Shown: positions 54,259-63,476, numbered from the stretch's first letter. The stretch is 64,000 nt of DNA from Vibrio marinisediminis (GCF_014050145.1 NZ_JACFYF010000010.1:62001-126000), one strand, 5' to 3'. Program-made: numbers and translations. The notes: generated by a model from the sequence alone, not told the origin.

Positions 54259-55389
54259 TTGTCAGAATCAGATGGTGCAGAACGTACCGAAGACGCCACG
54301 CCCAAGCGCTTGCAACAGGCCCGAGAAAAAGGGCAGGTTGCAAGGTCAAAAGAGTTGGCGTCAGTTTCAGTATTAGTGGTGGGTTCTATCGCCTTGATGT
54401 GGTTTGGCGAGGGTTTGGCACAGGCGTTGTATCGAATTATGGAACGCTTTTTCGATCTTTCCCGTGAGGAAGTGTTCGACCAGACAAAATTGTTTGATGT
54501 CGCGCTTGGCTCTTTAAGTGCGTTGATATTGCCTCTTCTACTGATTCTTATCACGTTATTTGTAGCGGCATTAGCGGGTGCGGCGGGTTTGGGTGGCATC
54601 AGTTTTTCTGCTGAAGCGGCAATGCCAAAATTGTCAAAAATGAACCCACTTAGCGGTCTTAAACGTATGGTAGGCATGCAGAGTTGGGTTGAGCTAGTTA
54701 AATCGATCCTCAAAGTGAGCCTCGTTTCGGGAATGGCGTTTTATTTGATCAACGCAGCCAAAGCTGACCTATTTCAATTGAGCTTAGATGTTTTCCCGCA
54801 AAATATTTTCCATGCGCTCGACATACTGCTGAATTTCATTTTATTGATCAGTTGTTCGTTGTTGATTGTGGTCGCCATCGATATTCCATTTCAGATTTGG
54901 CAACACGCCAATCAGTTAAAAATGACCAAACAAGAAATTAAAGACGAATACAAAGAGACGGAAGGTAAGCCGGAAGTGAAAGGGCGCATTCGTATGTTGC
55001 AACGTGAAGCGGCGCAACGGCGGATGATGGCAGAAGTCCCGCAAGCGGATGTTATCGTCACCAACCCGGAGCACTTCTCGGTTGCACTGCGTTACGACCA
55101 ATCAAAAGATCGAGCGCCGATTGTGGTTGCCAAAGGTGTTGATCATATGGCGATGAAGATCCGCGAAATTGCCCGAGAACATGACATTTACATCGTTCCA
55201 GCACCACCACTGGCTCGTGCGCTTTATCATTCGACAGAGCTTGAGCAGCAAATACCGGATGGGCTGTTTACCGCCGTGGCGCAAATACTGGCATATGTAT
55301 TCCAGCTTAAACAGTTCCGTAAACGCGGTGGTCAGCGCCCGAATCTGAAAACCTCGGATCTGCCAATACCACCGGATCTTCGCCAGTAA
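54259..55389 (+). CDS. flhB: Flagellar export switch protein FlhB
   Basis: Membrane component that switches export from hook to filament substrates after autocleavage. 376 residues: N-terminal ERTEDATPKRLQQAREKGQVARSKEL, four membrane helices (about 35-215) and a cytoplasmic domain. The autocleavage motif reads NPEH (Asn269-Pro270-Glu271-His272) instead of the common NPTH; Asn and Pro are kept at the same numbers as E. coli. The start is TTG at 54259, with AGGAG 8 bp upstream. Last flagellar gene in the window; smrB converges 16 bp after its stop. Confidence 0.95.
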   Translation: MSESDGAERTEDATPKRLQQAREKGQVARSKELASVSVLVVGSIALMWFGEGLAQALYRIMERFFDLSREEVFDQTKLFDVALGSLSALILPLLLILITLFVAALAGAAGLGGISFSAEAAMPKLSKMNPLSGLKRMVGMQSWVELVKSILKVSLVSGMAFYLINAAKADLFQLSLDVFPQNIFHALDILLNFILLISCSLLIVVAIDIPFQIWQHANQLKMTKQEIKDEYKETEGKPEVKGRIRMLQREAAQRRMMAEVPQADVIVTNPEHFSVALRYDQSKDRAPIVVAKGVDHMAMKIREIAREHDIYIVPAPPLARALYHSTELEQQIPDGLFTAVAQILAYVFQLKQFRKRGGQRPNLKTSDLPIPPDLRQ

Positions 55390-55405
55390 GTTTGATTCAA
55401 AGCGG

Positions 55406-55936
55406 CTATTTTTCTGGGATAGACAGCAGCACCAGCAGTGCACCATTACCACCATACTCGAGCGGTGCTTGGTGAAACGCCATTACGTCAGGGTGTTGTG
55501 CTAACCATAGTGGGGCTTTCTGTTTGAGAATGTGTTTGCCAATGCCATGCTGCACGCAAGCGCAATGCACTTCGTTTTTCACACAATAAGCAATCATCGC
55601 ACCGAGCTCACGTTTGGCTTCTTGCTGAGTCATGCCGTGCATATCCAAAAAGACATCCGGCAGGTAGACGCCACGACGCAGCCTTTTGACTTCGTAGGTG
55701 GAAACATCATCACGTGCGTAACGAGTTGGACCGTCGTCGCTCAGCAGTGGCACGAACTCATCAGAGAAATAAAATTCCGCGTCGCTGCCTTCTCGTGCAT
55801 TGCGTACGATTTCTTTTTGCTTAGTATTTTTTTTTGGTTGCTGGACTATGGTATCCTGTGGCAACTTTTTTACGCCTTGTACTGCGTCCTTAAAAAGGGC
55901 GAAATCGTCATCAGCGTTGGTGTCTTTTTTGCTCAT
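55406..55936 (-). CDS. smrB: Ribosome-collision endonuclease SmrB
   Basis: Smr-domain nuclease that cuts mRNA between collided ribosomes. From the ATG at 55934-55936 (MSKKDTN) it has 176 residues: an N-terminal hook-like region, then the Smr domain with the conserved DMHGMTQQEAKRELGAMI and HGIGKHILKQKAPLWLAQHPDVMAFHQAPLEYGGNGALLVLL. An upstream ATG (55963) is less likely. Divergent from prmB with a 72-bp gap, the same arrangement as E. coli. Confidence 0.95.
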   Translation of the reverse strand: MSKKDTNADDDFALFKDAVQGVKKLPQDTIVQQPKKNTKQKEIVRNAREGSDAEFYFSDEFVPLLSDDGPTRYARDDVSTYEVKRLRRGVYLPDVFLDMHGMTQQEAKRELGAMIAYCVKNEVHCACVQHGIGKHILKQKAPLWLAQHPDVMAFHQAPLEYGGNGALLVLLSIPEK

Positions 55937-56008
55937 GGGTATAAAATTGATGTTATTAAGCATCGATAATTTGAATTAGCAGTATTGTAGCGCTTTTCGG
56001 AGACAATT

Positions 56009-56941
56009 TTGGATAAGATTTTTGTAGAAGAAGCGGTATCAGAATTACATTCGCTTCAAGATATGATTCGTTGGACAGTAAGCCGCTTTAACGCTGCGAA
56101 TCTGTTTTACGGTCACGGTACAGATAATGCGTGGGATGAAGCGGTTCAGCTTATCTTGCCAACCCTTTATCTACCAATTGATGTGCCTCCGCATGTTCTT
56201 AACTCACGCCTAACCACAAGTGAGCGTATGCGTATCGTTGAGCGCGTTGTAAAACGTATTAATGAACGTACTCCAACGTCATACCTAACCAACAAAGCTT
56301 GGTTCTGTGGATTAGAATTTTTTGTTGATGAGCGCGTTCTTGTGCCTCGTTCACCAATCGGTGAGCTTATCCAAGCTGAATTCCAACCATGGTTGATTGA
56401 AGAGCCTGCACGTATCATGGACTTATGTACAGGCAGCGGTTGTATCGCGATTGCTTGTGCGTACGCGTTCCCTGATGCGGAAGTGGATGCGATTGATATT
56501 TCTACTGACGCACTGCAAGTGGCGGAGCAGAACATTCAAGACCACGGCATGGAGCAGCAAGTCTTCCCTATTCGTTCTGATCTATTCCGTGATTTGGCAA
56601 AAGAGAAGTACAACATCATCGTGTCTAACCCTCCTTATGTGGATGCGGAAGACATGAATAGCTTGCCAGAAGAGTTTACCCATGAGCCTGAGCTTGGTTT
56701 AGCGGCGGGCAGTGATGGTTTGAAATTGGTACGTCGTATTTTGGCTAATGCGCCAGATTACCTAACAGAGCAAGGTATCTTGATCTGTGAAGTGGGTAAT
56801 TCTATGGTGCATATGATGGAGCAATACCCACATATTCCATTTACATGGCTAGAGTTTGAGAACGGCGGTCATGGCGTATTTATGCTGACACGTGATCAGC
56901 TTGTCGAATGTGCAGAAGATTTCAAACTGTATATCGATTAA
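56009..56941 (+). CDS. prmB: Ribosomal protein uL3 N5-glutamine methyltransferase PrmB
   Basis: Methylates Gln150 of ribosomal protein L3. 310 residues: an N-terminal helical domain, the SAM motif [28 protein letters not shown] and catalytic NPPY (207-210, [14 protein letters not shown]). The start is TTG at 56009 with CGGAG upstream, an uncommon start but one that gives the family N-terminus. A terminator follows, then aroC, as in E. coli. Confidence 0.95.
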   Translation: MDKIFVEEAVSELHSLQDMIRWTVSRFNAANLFYGHGTDNAWDEAVQLILPTLYLPIDVPPHVLNSRLTTSERMRIVERVVKRINERTPTSYLTNKAWFCGLEFFVDERVLVPRSPIGELIQAEFQPWLIEEPARIMDLCTGSGCIAIACAYAFPDAEVDAIDISTDALQVAEQNIQDHGMEQQVFPIRSDLFRDLAKEKYNIIVSNPPYVDAEDMNSLPEEFTHEPELGLAAGSDGLKLVRRILANAPDYLTEQGILICEVGNSMVHMMEQYPHIPFTWLEFENGGHGVFMLTRDQLVECAEDFKLYID

Positions 56942-56964
56942 GATTTAACCGACAAACCGTATTC

Positions 56965-56992
56965 AAACGCCATGCTTATGCATGGCGTTTTT
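56965..56992 (+). terminator. Terminator after prmB
   Basis: AAACGCCATGC (56965-56975), loop TTAT, GCATGGCGTTT (56980-56990), then T-run. 24 bp after the stop. Confidence 0.9.
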
Positions 56993-57123
56993 CGTTATGA
57001 GAAAGTCAAATTTGTTGTGATTTGGGGGTTTACATCAAATCGTAATAAGGCGACTATGAAAATACGAATAATTGGAAGGAACGCTGTAAGCAGGTCATTT
57101 ACAGCGATAAAATTGGGGAAGCA

Positions 57124-58209
57124 ATGGCAGGAAATAGTATCGGACAACACTTTCGAGTGACAACATTCGGAGAAAGTCACGGTATCGCACTGGGATGTAT
57201 CGTAGATGGCTGTCCTCCGGGGTTGGAAATTTCAGAAGAGATCATTCAAGTTGATCTTGACCGTCGTCGCCCTGGCACGTCTCGCTATACCACAGCGCGT
57301 CGTGAACCGGATCAGGTTAAAATCCTGTCGGGAGTTTTTGAAGGTAAAACGACAGGCACGTCCATTGGTTTATTGATCGAAAATACCGACCAACGTTCAA
57401 AAGATTATTCTGAGATCAAAGACAAATTCCGTCCTGGTCATGCTGATTACACTTACCACCAAAAGTACGGTGTGCGAGATTACCGTGGCGGTGGTCGCTC
57501 ATCTGCCCGTGAAACGGCAATGCGAGTTGCAGCAGGCTCAATTGCAAAGCAGTACCTTAAACAAGAGTTTGGCGTTGAGATTCGCGCTTATTTAGCTCAG
57601 ATGGGGGATGTGGCTATTGAGACAGTTGATTGGAACGAGATTGAAAATAATCCATTCTTCAGCCCTGACGCCAGTAAAGTGGATGCATTTGATCAACTGA
57701 TCCGTGACTTGAAAAAGCAAGGTGACTCGATTGGCGCGAAGATCCAAGTGGTGGCAACGAATGTACCTGTGGGTCTGGGTGAACCGGTATTTGACCGTTT
57801 AGATGCCGATATCGCCCATGCATTAATGAGCATTAATGCGGTGAAAGGTGTTGAAATTGGTGATGGCTTTGATGTGGTAAAGCAGAAAGGCAGCCAGCAT
57901 CGTGATGCGCTATCACCTCAAGGATTTGGCAGTAATCATGCTGGTGGTATTCTTGGCGGTATCTCTACTGGGCAAGATATTGTGGCCAATATTGCCTTAA
58001 AGCCAACCTCAAGTATCACCGTACCTGGTGAAACGATTGATAGGCAAGGTCAGCCAACCGAGCTTATTACCAAAGGTCGCCATGATCCTTGCGTCGGTAT
58101 TCGTGCAGTGCCAATTGCTGAAGCGATGTTGGCAATTATCGTGATAGACCATTTGTTGCGTCATCGTGGTCAAAACCACGGCGTACAAACGGAAACGCCC
58201 CAGATTTAA
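57124..58209 (+). CDS. aroC: Chorismate synthase
   Basis: Last shikimate-pathway step: EPSP to chorismate, with reduced FMN. 361 residues. Family signatures: [56 protein letters not shown], the [17 protein letters not shown] block and KPTSSI near the C-terminus. The ATG is at 57124 after GGGGAAGC. Single-gene unit between two terminators. Confidence 0.97.
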   Translation: MAGNSIGQHFRVTTFGESHGIALGCIVDGCPPGLEISEEIIQVDLDRRRPGTSRYTTARREPDQVKILSGVFEGKTTGTSIGLLIENTDQRSKDYSEIKDKFRPGHADYTYHQKYGVRDYRGGGRSSARETAMRVAAGSIAKQYLKQEFGVEIRAYLAQMGDVAIETVDWNEIENNPFFSPDASKVDAFDQLIRDLKKQGDSIGAKIQVVATNVPVGLGEPVFDRLDADIAHALMSINAVKGVEIGDGFDVVKQKGSQHRDALSPQGFGSNHAGGILGGISTGQDIVANIALKPTSSITVPGETIDRQGQPTELITKGRHDPCVGIRAVPIAEAMLAIIVIDHLLRHRGQNHGVQTETPQI

Positions 58210-58244
58210 ATCTGCGACAGTCCAGCGAACAATGATCATGATGT

Positions 58245-58274
58245 AAAAAAGCCAATCTTAAGATTGGCTTTTTT
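58245..58274. terminator. Bidirectional terminator between aroC and the TRIC-type gene
   Basis: A perfect 30-bp palindrome: A6 GCCAATCT-TA-AGATTGGC T6. It lies between two converging genes and can stop both. Confidence 0.93.
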
Positions 58275-58299
58275 TGTGTTTAATGCTGATGCAACCCAA

Positions 58300-58923
58300 T
58301 TAATGTAATGGACCATCGGTTTCCAAGTGGAATGAAGGTAAACGCCATTTAAAGCGAACGGCTGCCATGCGCATTAGGTAGCCGACAATCAAGGTTGCGA
58401 TTGTTGCCGTTACATCATCAATGCCAAACTCAAGCAAGGCTAGGTATAAACCGGAAGCCACTAATGATACTGAGGCATAGAGCTCCTCATGCAACACTAA
58501 TGGTGTTTGACGACAAATCAAATCACGCAGTAGACCCCCAAACACACCAGTAACCAAAGCGGAAACCATGCAAATGCCCGGGTGTAGCCCCATACCAATC
58601 GCAATCTTGGTGCCGATAATACTAAAGACAATTAAGCCAAGCGCATCCAGTCGAATGAAGAGACCTTTAAATTTGATCACCCATTTTGCTAAACCGGTGG
58701 TGAGCACGCCAGCTATACAAGTAATCGCGAGAAATTCAGGGTTTTTAACCCAACCTAATGGATAGTGGCCAAGTAAAATATCACGCACAGTACCACCGCC
58801 TATCGCGGTTGCACTCGCGACTAGCATGACGCCAAACCAATCCATTTTACGACGACCTGCACTGAGTGCGCCTGTCATCGCTTCTGCAGTGATACCGATA
58901 ATGTATAACACACTCAATAGCAT
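58300..58923 (-). CDS. TRIC-family cation channel-like membrane protein (YadS/YicG type)
   Basis: 207-residue membrane protein with about seven helices built as two UPF0126/TRIC repeats: first GALSAGRRKMDWFGVMLVASATAIGGGTVRDILLGHYPLGWV, second IAIGMGLHPGICMVSALVTGVFGGLLRDLICRQTPLVLHEELYASVSL. The GGGxxRD motif of each repeat is visible. Prokaryotic TRIC proteins conduct K+/cations or, as YicG-type proteins, may carry glycine; substrate not decided here. It converges on aroC and diverges from epmC. Confidence 0.9.
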   Translation of the reverse strand: MLLSVLYIIGITAEAMTGALSAGRRKMDWFGVMLVASATAIGGGTVRDILLGHYPLGWVKNPEFLAITCIAGVLTTGLAKWVIKFKGLFIRLDALGLIVFSIIGTKIAIGMGLHPGICMVSALVTGVFGGLLRDLICRQTPLVLHEELYASVSLVASGLYLALLEFGIDDVTATIATLIVGYLMRMAAVRFKWRLPSFHLETDGPLH

Positions 58924-59159
58924 AACGATTACTCAATTCAAAACGAGAGAAACAGACAAGGTAAATGCAATTACCCTATCTTATACAGCAAAGCGGTGAG
59001 TGTAGTGGTTGTATTGGGGAAAGACGAATGAGTTTTGTTGGTTGCGAAAACGTTTTTCAGATAATTAATTCTAATGTCACTAATAAAAGTAGGGTGTTGC
59101 AATCGTAATGAAAAGTGCGAGAATGCCTGCGCTGGCACCGATTTTACCTATAAGCGATT

Positions 59160-59690
59160 ATGACTCACGACTATCTCGATTTAATAACAATCTTTAATGA
59201 TACTTTTTATCAAAGCTTCAATACTAAATTGGAACTTGGCGGCGATGAGCCAATTTATCTGCCAGCGGATGCCAACCACGATTATCACCGTATTATTTTT
59301 GCACGTGGTTTTTACGCATCAGCCCTGCATGAAATAGCACATTGGTGTGTTGCTGGACCAGAACGTCGATTATTGGAAGATTTTGGCTACTGGTATGAGC
59401 CTGATGGTCGCACCGCGCAAGTTCAAGCCGAGTTTGAAAAAGTTGAAATACGCCCACAAGCGTATGAGTGGATTTTAGCGGTGAGCGCGGGCTTTCCTTT
59501 CACGGTTAGCTGCGACAATCTAAACGGTGACTTTGAGCCTGACCGAGTGGCATTCATGAGCAAGGTACACACAGAAGTGATGAGTATTTTGCAGCAGGGG
59601 TTACCTCTACGAGTACAAATGTTATCGCAAGCAATGCGTTGTTTCTACAACACTCCACCATTAGAGCCAACCGATTTTGTCGTTAAGTGA
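59160..59690 (+). CDS. epmC: Elongation factor P hydroxylase EpmC
   Basis: Hydroxylates the beta-lysyl-lysine of EF-P, the last step of its modification. 176 residues. The non-heme metal motif HEIAHW (57-62) stands in FARGFYASALHEIAHWCVAGPERRLLEDFGYWYEPDGRTAQVQAEFEKVEIRPQAYEW, the YfcM signature. No clear Shine-Dalgarno is seen. It lies in a block syntenic with E. coli (aroC..epmC..yfcL-mnmC). Confidence 0.95.
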   Translation: MTHDYLDLITIFNDTFYQSFNTKLELGGDEPIYLPADANHDYHRIIFARGFYASALHEIAHWCVAGPERRLLEDFGYWYEPDGRTAQVQAEFEKVEIRPQAYEWILAVSAGFPFTVSCDNLNGDFEPDRVAFMSKVHTEVMSILQQGLPLRVQMLSQAMRCFYNTPPLEPTDFVVK

Positions 59691-59709
59691 TGTGCTTGTT
59701 GGTCTGCTA

Positions 59710-59740
59710 ATGAATGACAGCAAGTGAAGCTGTCATTCAT
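59710..59740. repeat. 12-bp inverted repeat after epmC
   Basis: ATGAATGACAGC (59710-59721), 7-nt loop, GCTGTCATTCAT (59729-59740). It lies between the converging epmC and lipoprotein genes. No U-tract on either strand, so it may stabilise 3' ends or be a U-less terminator. Confidence 0.8.
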
Positions 59741-59768
59741 CATCATTAGCCATATTTGACTTTCATTT

Positions 59769-59792
59769 AACTATGCTAATAACTATGCTAAT
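59769..59792. repeat. Tandem 12-bp duplication over the lipoprotein stop codon
   Basis: AACTATGCTAAT twice in tandem (59769-59780, 59781-59792). The proximal copy includes the TAG stop (59788-59790, reverse strand) of the lipoprotein gene; the other repeats that stop just downstream. Confidence 0.9.
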
Positions 59793-60249
59793 TGATTAGC
59801 CAATAGCGCTCTTTTTGATTGTTGTGAGACAAGGTATAGACCAAAGGATCTTGGTCATTTTCCATAATCCATATTACGGCAATCAACTCTTCAGTGTGAT
59901 TAGGGACTCGCAGCTCAAATTCCCCCCGTCCTTCGTCTAAGCTTCCTTTGAGTAAACATTCATCAAAGTCGAGTTGTGATAAATCCCCTTGGGCATCAGC
60001 GTTATCACATACGGATATATACGCTTTAGCGGTTGATCGAGCAGAGATATCGACATCAATATTGACTTGGTAAACGGACTCTAAGCTGTTTTCCGCGCTA
60101 ATGTTTAAATCTTGCACTGACATTTTTGCCGCTGGCGCGGAGTTTGTGCTTCCTCCGCCACCACCACCTCCGCCACCGCAGCCAAATAAGGTTAATGATG
60201 ACGCCAAAAGTACCAAGAGTTTTTGGATTATTGCCTGTTTCATTGTCAT
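59788..60249 (-). CDS. Small lipoprotein with a poly-glycine run after the lipid cysteine
   Basis: 153 residues from the ATG at 60249 (GGAG 7 bp upstream). The signal peptide ends in LTLFGC, and the acylated Cys is followed by nine glycines and STNSAPA. Asp/Glu-rich beta-type sequence follows (VQDLNISAENSLESVYQVNIDVDISARSTAKAYISVCDNADAQGD; two further Cys may pair). No family recognised. It starts 12 bp after the LruC-domain gene stop, so the two are coupled. The glycine run is a flexible tether of the kind often found in outer-membrane lipoproteins. Confidence 0.8.
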   Translation of the reverse strand: MTMKQAIIQKLLVLLASSLTLFGCGGGGGGGGGSTNSAPAAKMSVQDLNISAENSLESVYQVNIDVDISARSTAKAYISVCDNADAQGDLSQLDFDECLLKGSLDEGRGEFELRVPNHTEELIAVIWIMENDQDPLVYTLSHNNQKERYWLIN

Positions 60250-60261
60250 GATCATGCTCCT

Positions 60262-62409
60262 TTAATCTTGATAAGCTTTGTTGATGCTAGGGGTGACATA
60301 CCAGTCAGGGTTACTTTGCCCAGTGACATCTTGCGAGAAGTCTGCAAAAGCAGGGTAGGCATCGAGAATGCTGGTTGTCTCTGTTGGATGCTGCCAATCA
60401 AGTGGTATTTCAATTGCCCAAGGTAAGCCATTGTTCGTATGGAAGTAGGTTGCAGCACCTACATTCGTTGCATCTTGACCCCTTCCGACATAGCTGTAAT
60501 TAAACTTGCTAGTGGGTGATTTGTTCTTAAGGTGGACCTCTAACCCTCTACCTGGGTGTCCGCCAGCGACTTCAAGACCAATTTCGCCGTGGTAATAGCC
60601 AGGAGTGGCAAAAATAAAGGGGTCATATGGGAAGTTAGGCATTGCGGCTGCAGATACTGCCGTGTCCATTGGCACGATTAAGCTCCAAGTTGGTCGATGA
60701 TTGGTACCACAGCCCAACTCAGTGCGGAACATGGTACAACCTTCTTCTTCTTCACCCGCTTCGGTTATAGACCATAAATCTTCATGGATAATGAATATGG
60801 CATCAGTGGTGTCGGCCTCTAAAACGTCAACAAGCTGTTCTTGGTTATTGATGGTAAGTTTGATCGAATCTGACTTGATGTTGCTTGGGCTGACACCGGG
60901 TAGGCGAATGGCAAAGCCTGAGTGATAAGTCCCACCGAGCGCGGCAATTTGCCCTTCAATTTTCAGTTGGATTACTTCATCATTTAGACTGTATTCGGTG
61001 TACTTGACGTTCATCAATACGTCGTTCATGTCATAGTCGCCTACTTTTGGATATTGGTCTTCATAGGCAAAGGTTGTGTAAGCTGACCCGGTAGGATACT
61101 GCTCAATTGAGACCCCTTGGTCGGTAATGGAGACAAGGTAATCTTCCACTTCACCTGTGCTCACCCCACCTTTAGGACCCACATCATAAGTAGTACTTAA
61201 ACGAAAACGCGCCCATGTATCTCCCGCTAGCGCCCAGCTTGGAATGTTGATATTGAGTTGGTTTTGTCCATCATCAACGGTTTCACTGTTTAGAATGATT
61301 TCGTCATCGTTGAACTCCCCATCTTGGTCCCAGTCAATCCATGCGCTCAATACCCCTTCACCATCAGAGCCTTCAACATTGACGTAAATGAAACTTGTTT
61401 GACCTATTTCTAACGGTACGGGGAATTGCACACCATCTTCATCATTTGTTGGTTCTGAGGCGTCATCAGAAAGCGGGAAAGCGTACGCTTCACTTTCACC
61501 ATCGATATGCTCACCTAATTTCAACCCAGAGATACCATGACGGGCTCCTAATGAATCGTATAGAGTGCCGTAGGTGTCCGGTGCGTCACCAAAGTCAGTA
61601 TTATCGGAGGGGTCAACAGCCGCAAATGCACAGCGAGCACCGTCATTGGAATTACTTGAAGGACCGTAAGCAAAAAAGTCAGAGGTTGAATCAGACTCAT
61701 CAATAGACACTTTGTAGATGTAGCCATTACCGTTGTTGCTAAGATACAAGTTGCCATCAACATCAAAATATTGTGCACCGAAAGCTAGGCTATGACCGAC
61801 AGATGTACTGCTGATCACTTGATTATACCTGGTGCTTACCCCAGTCGTTGGATCGATTTTGTAGAGATAACCCGTGTTATCGACACTGTAGATCACTCCT
61901 TCATCAGGATGAAAAGCCATATCCAAAATTCGGATGTTTCCCACAGTGGCTGAGTTGGCGATTTTACTCATAGATAGGGTGTCTAAATCGACCTTGAAGA
62001 AACCGCTGTTAATACGATAACCATACCAAGCGTTTTCTGTCGTCGAGACATCACCGACGTAAAAAGAACTTGGCGCAATGTCAATGTTCGCAATGGTCAG
62101 AGGGTTGGAGATCAGATCAGAGCCAATACGGGTTAGGCTGCTAGCCGCGTAATCCCAGCCATAGATGTAATCATCTTCGGCATTGAAACCGACGCCATTA
62201 ATTTTACCATCACCCACTCTCCAACTTAATGTGGAATAACTGCCGACATCTAGACTGATACCATAAGCAATCGGTGTTCCCGATGGATTTTGGAACAAAA
62301 AAGCTTGGCTTGGACATGAAGCAAATGGAATGGCGGCATTGGCTGAGAATGAAAAGCCTAATAGTGCTGTTGCCATTGCTAAATGACGTTTTGGCGAAGT
62401 CGTTGTCAT
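60262..62409 (-). CDS. Secreted protein with GEVED and LruC domains
   Basis: 715-residue exported protein. A signal peptide (RHLAMATALLGFSFSANA) is followed by a beta-propeller-like N-terminal region with DUF6923-type repeats (about 30-265; YIYGWDYAASSLTRIG, YSVDNTGYLYKIDPTTG, LYLSNNGNGYIYKVS). A GEVED domain comes next (about 272-427; DFGDAPDTYGTL...IDWDQDGEFND...GEVEDYLVSI) and a LruC domain to the end (about 438-715) with DYDMNDVLM (458-466). Asp-rich motifs suggest Ca2+ binding. Function unknown; a surface or matrix role is inferred. It forms a two-gene unit with the downstream lipoprotein. Confidence 0.85.
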   Translation of the reverse strand: MTTTSPKRHLAMATALLGFSFSANAAIPFASCPSQAFLFQNPSGTPIAYGISLDVGSYSTLSWRVGDGKINGVGFNAEDDYIYGWDYAASSLTRIGSDLISNPLTIANIDIAPSSFYVGDVSTTENAWYGYRINSGFFKVDLDTLSMSKIANSATVGNIRILDMAFHPDEGVIYSVDNTGYLYKIDPTTGVSTRYNQVISSTSVGHSLAFGAQYFDVDGNLYLSNNGNGYIYKVSIDESDSTSDFFAYGPSSNSNDGARCAFAAVDPSDNTDFGDAPDTYGTLYDSLGARHGISGLKLGEHIDGESEAYAFPLSDDASEPTNDEDGVQFPVPLEIGQTSFIYVNVEGSDGEGVLSAWIDWDQDGEFNDDEIILNSETVDDGQNQLNINIPSWALAGDTWARFRLSTTYDVGPKGGVSTGEVEDYLVSITDQGVSIEQYPTGSAYTTFAYEDQYPKVGDYDMNDVLMNVKYTEYSLNDEVIQLKIEGQIAALGGTYHSGFAIRLPGVSPSNIKSDSIKLTINNQEQLVDVLEADTTDAIFIIHEDLWSITEAGEEEEGCTMFRTELGCGTNHRPTWSLIVPMDTAVSAAAMPNFPYDPFIFATPGYYHGEIGLEVAGGHPGRGLEVHLKNKSPTSKFNYSYVGRGQDATNVGAATYFHTNNGLPWAIEIPLDWQHPTETTSILDAYPAFADFSQDVTGQSNPDWYVTPSINKAYQD

Positions 62410-62566
62410 AGTTATCCCTCTTAGTGAAACCGTGCTTGTGAGGGGAGTTGCATAGGATGTGCCAGATTGTGAGCCCTTGCAATAACAGGGGTTTGCGTTA
62501 ATTTTCTCAATGTGAGAAGCTTCAGCCTCCTTTTTTGAGAATCAAACTGAGTTGATTACACACCAT

Positions 62567-62830
62567 ATGATTATTGAATTTGAAGAGAAGTTGTTAGAGC
62601 TGATTGATCAACGAATTGCAACAGCGTCAGATGATGAACTTTTTGCTGGAGGTTACCTTCGTGGGCATATTTCTCTTTCTGCAGCCGCTTGTGAGGAAGA
62701 GGGGATTGGTGATGTAGAGGCATTTAAGCAGCGTATCATCGCAAGCTTGGATCAGGCTCGCTCTGAGTTAAATCCAGCAGACAGAACCATCGTCAATGAT
62801 TTATGGCTAGAGTTAGTGAATAACGCCTAA
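62567..62830 (+). CDS. yfcL: YfcL family protein
   Basis: 87-residue protein of unknown function that resembles E. coli YfcL (FEEKLLELIDQRIATASDDELFAGGYLRGHISLSAAACEEE; ADRTIVNDLWLELV). The ATG at 62567 is chosen by homology; an in-frame TTG at 62552 would add five residues and no strong Shine-Dalgarno is seen for either. Like E. coli yfcL it is near mnmC, but here a flavin reductase gene lies between. Confidence 0.87.
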   Translation: MIIEFEEKLLELIDQRIATASDDELFAGGYLRGHISLSAAACEEEGIGDVEAFKQRIIASLDQARSELNPADRTIVNDLWLELVNNA

Positions 62831-62860
62831 TTCCCCGTTGTCGATCTGCCCGAATACATT

Positions 62861-62930
62861 TGTGGTTGTTGCTTTTTGACTCTCTTTCTATGCTAGGTAG
62901 TAGGGTCAAAAAAAGTAAGGAACAACCACA
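62861..62930 (+). repeat. 70-bp dyad directly before the flavin reductase start codon
   Basis: Outer arms TGTGGTTGTT (62861-62870) and AACAACCACA (62921-62930) are perfect complements; inner arms TTTTTGAC (62873-62880) and GTCAAAAA (62905-62912) too. The right arm ends at the base before ATG (62931), and the Shine-Dalgarno TAAGGA (62916-62921) lies in the internal loop. A folded transcript would hide the start region. Confidence 0.75.
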
Positions 62931-63455
62931 ATGCTCATCGTTGCTTTTGGAGCGTCAACTAGCTCTACTTCTATCAATAAAATACTCGCCAGTTATGCCG
63001 CTCACCTTGTGCAAGGTGCTGAGGTTAAAGTTCTCGACCTTAATGCCTATTCAGTGCCCATTTTTAGTGAAGACACCGAGAAAGAGATCGGTCAAGCGGA
63101 AGGGGCAAAAGCCTTTTTAGCTGAAATCGCACAAGCCGATGCTTTGATTATTTCATTTGCCGAACACAATGGCAGTTATACCGCTGCGTATAAAAATCTA
63201 TTTGATTGGTCTTCACGTATAGAGCGGGAAGTTTATCAAAATAAACCTGCTGTTTACCTCTCTACATCTCCAGGTCCTGGGGGAGCAGGCAACGTGTTAG
63301 CAATGGCTATTGGTTCAGCCACGTTTTTTGGTGCTCAACTGAAATCTTCACTCTCGATTCCGAGTTTTTATGAAAATTTTGACTTGGCAACAGGGCTATT
63401 TAAGGAGGCAGAGTTGGCTGAACAACTTAAACAAGTCATTGAATCATTGTCTTAA
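62931..63455 (+). CDS. NADPH-dependent FMN reductase / quinone reductase family protein
   Basis: 174-residue flavodoxin-like reductase. The N-terminal phosphate loop VAFGASTSSTSINK binds FMN, and the family motif around FAEHNGSYTAAYKNLFDWSSR (usual P-E-Y-N-G-S-x-P replaced by AEHNGSYTAA) is clear. LSTSPGPGGAGNVLAMA forms the later loop. Likely cytoplasmic reduction of flavins or quinones; substrate unknown. Its start is enclosed in a long dyad (62861-62930), pointing to regulation. It lies between yfcL and mnmC. Confidence 0.88.
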   Translation: MLIVAFGASTSSTSINKILASYAAHLVQGAEVKVLDLNAYSVPIFSEDTEKEIGQAEGAKAFLAEIAQADALIISFAEHNGSYTAAYKNLFDWSSRIEREVYQNKPAVYLSTSPGPGGAGNVLAMAIGSATFFGAQLKSSLSIPSFYENFDLATGLFKEAELAEQLKQVIESLS

Positions 63456-63476
63456 TTTTATCTGTTGACTAGATAG

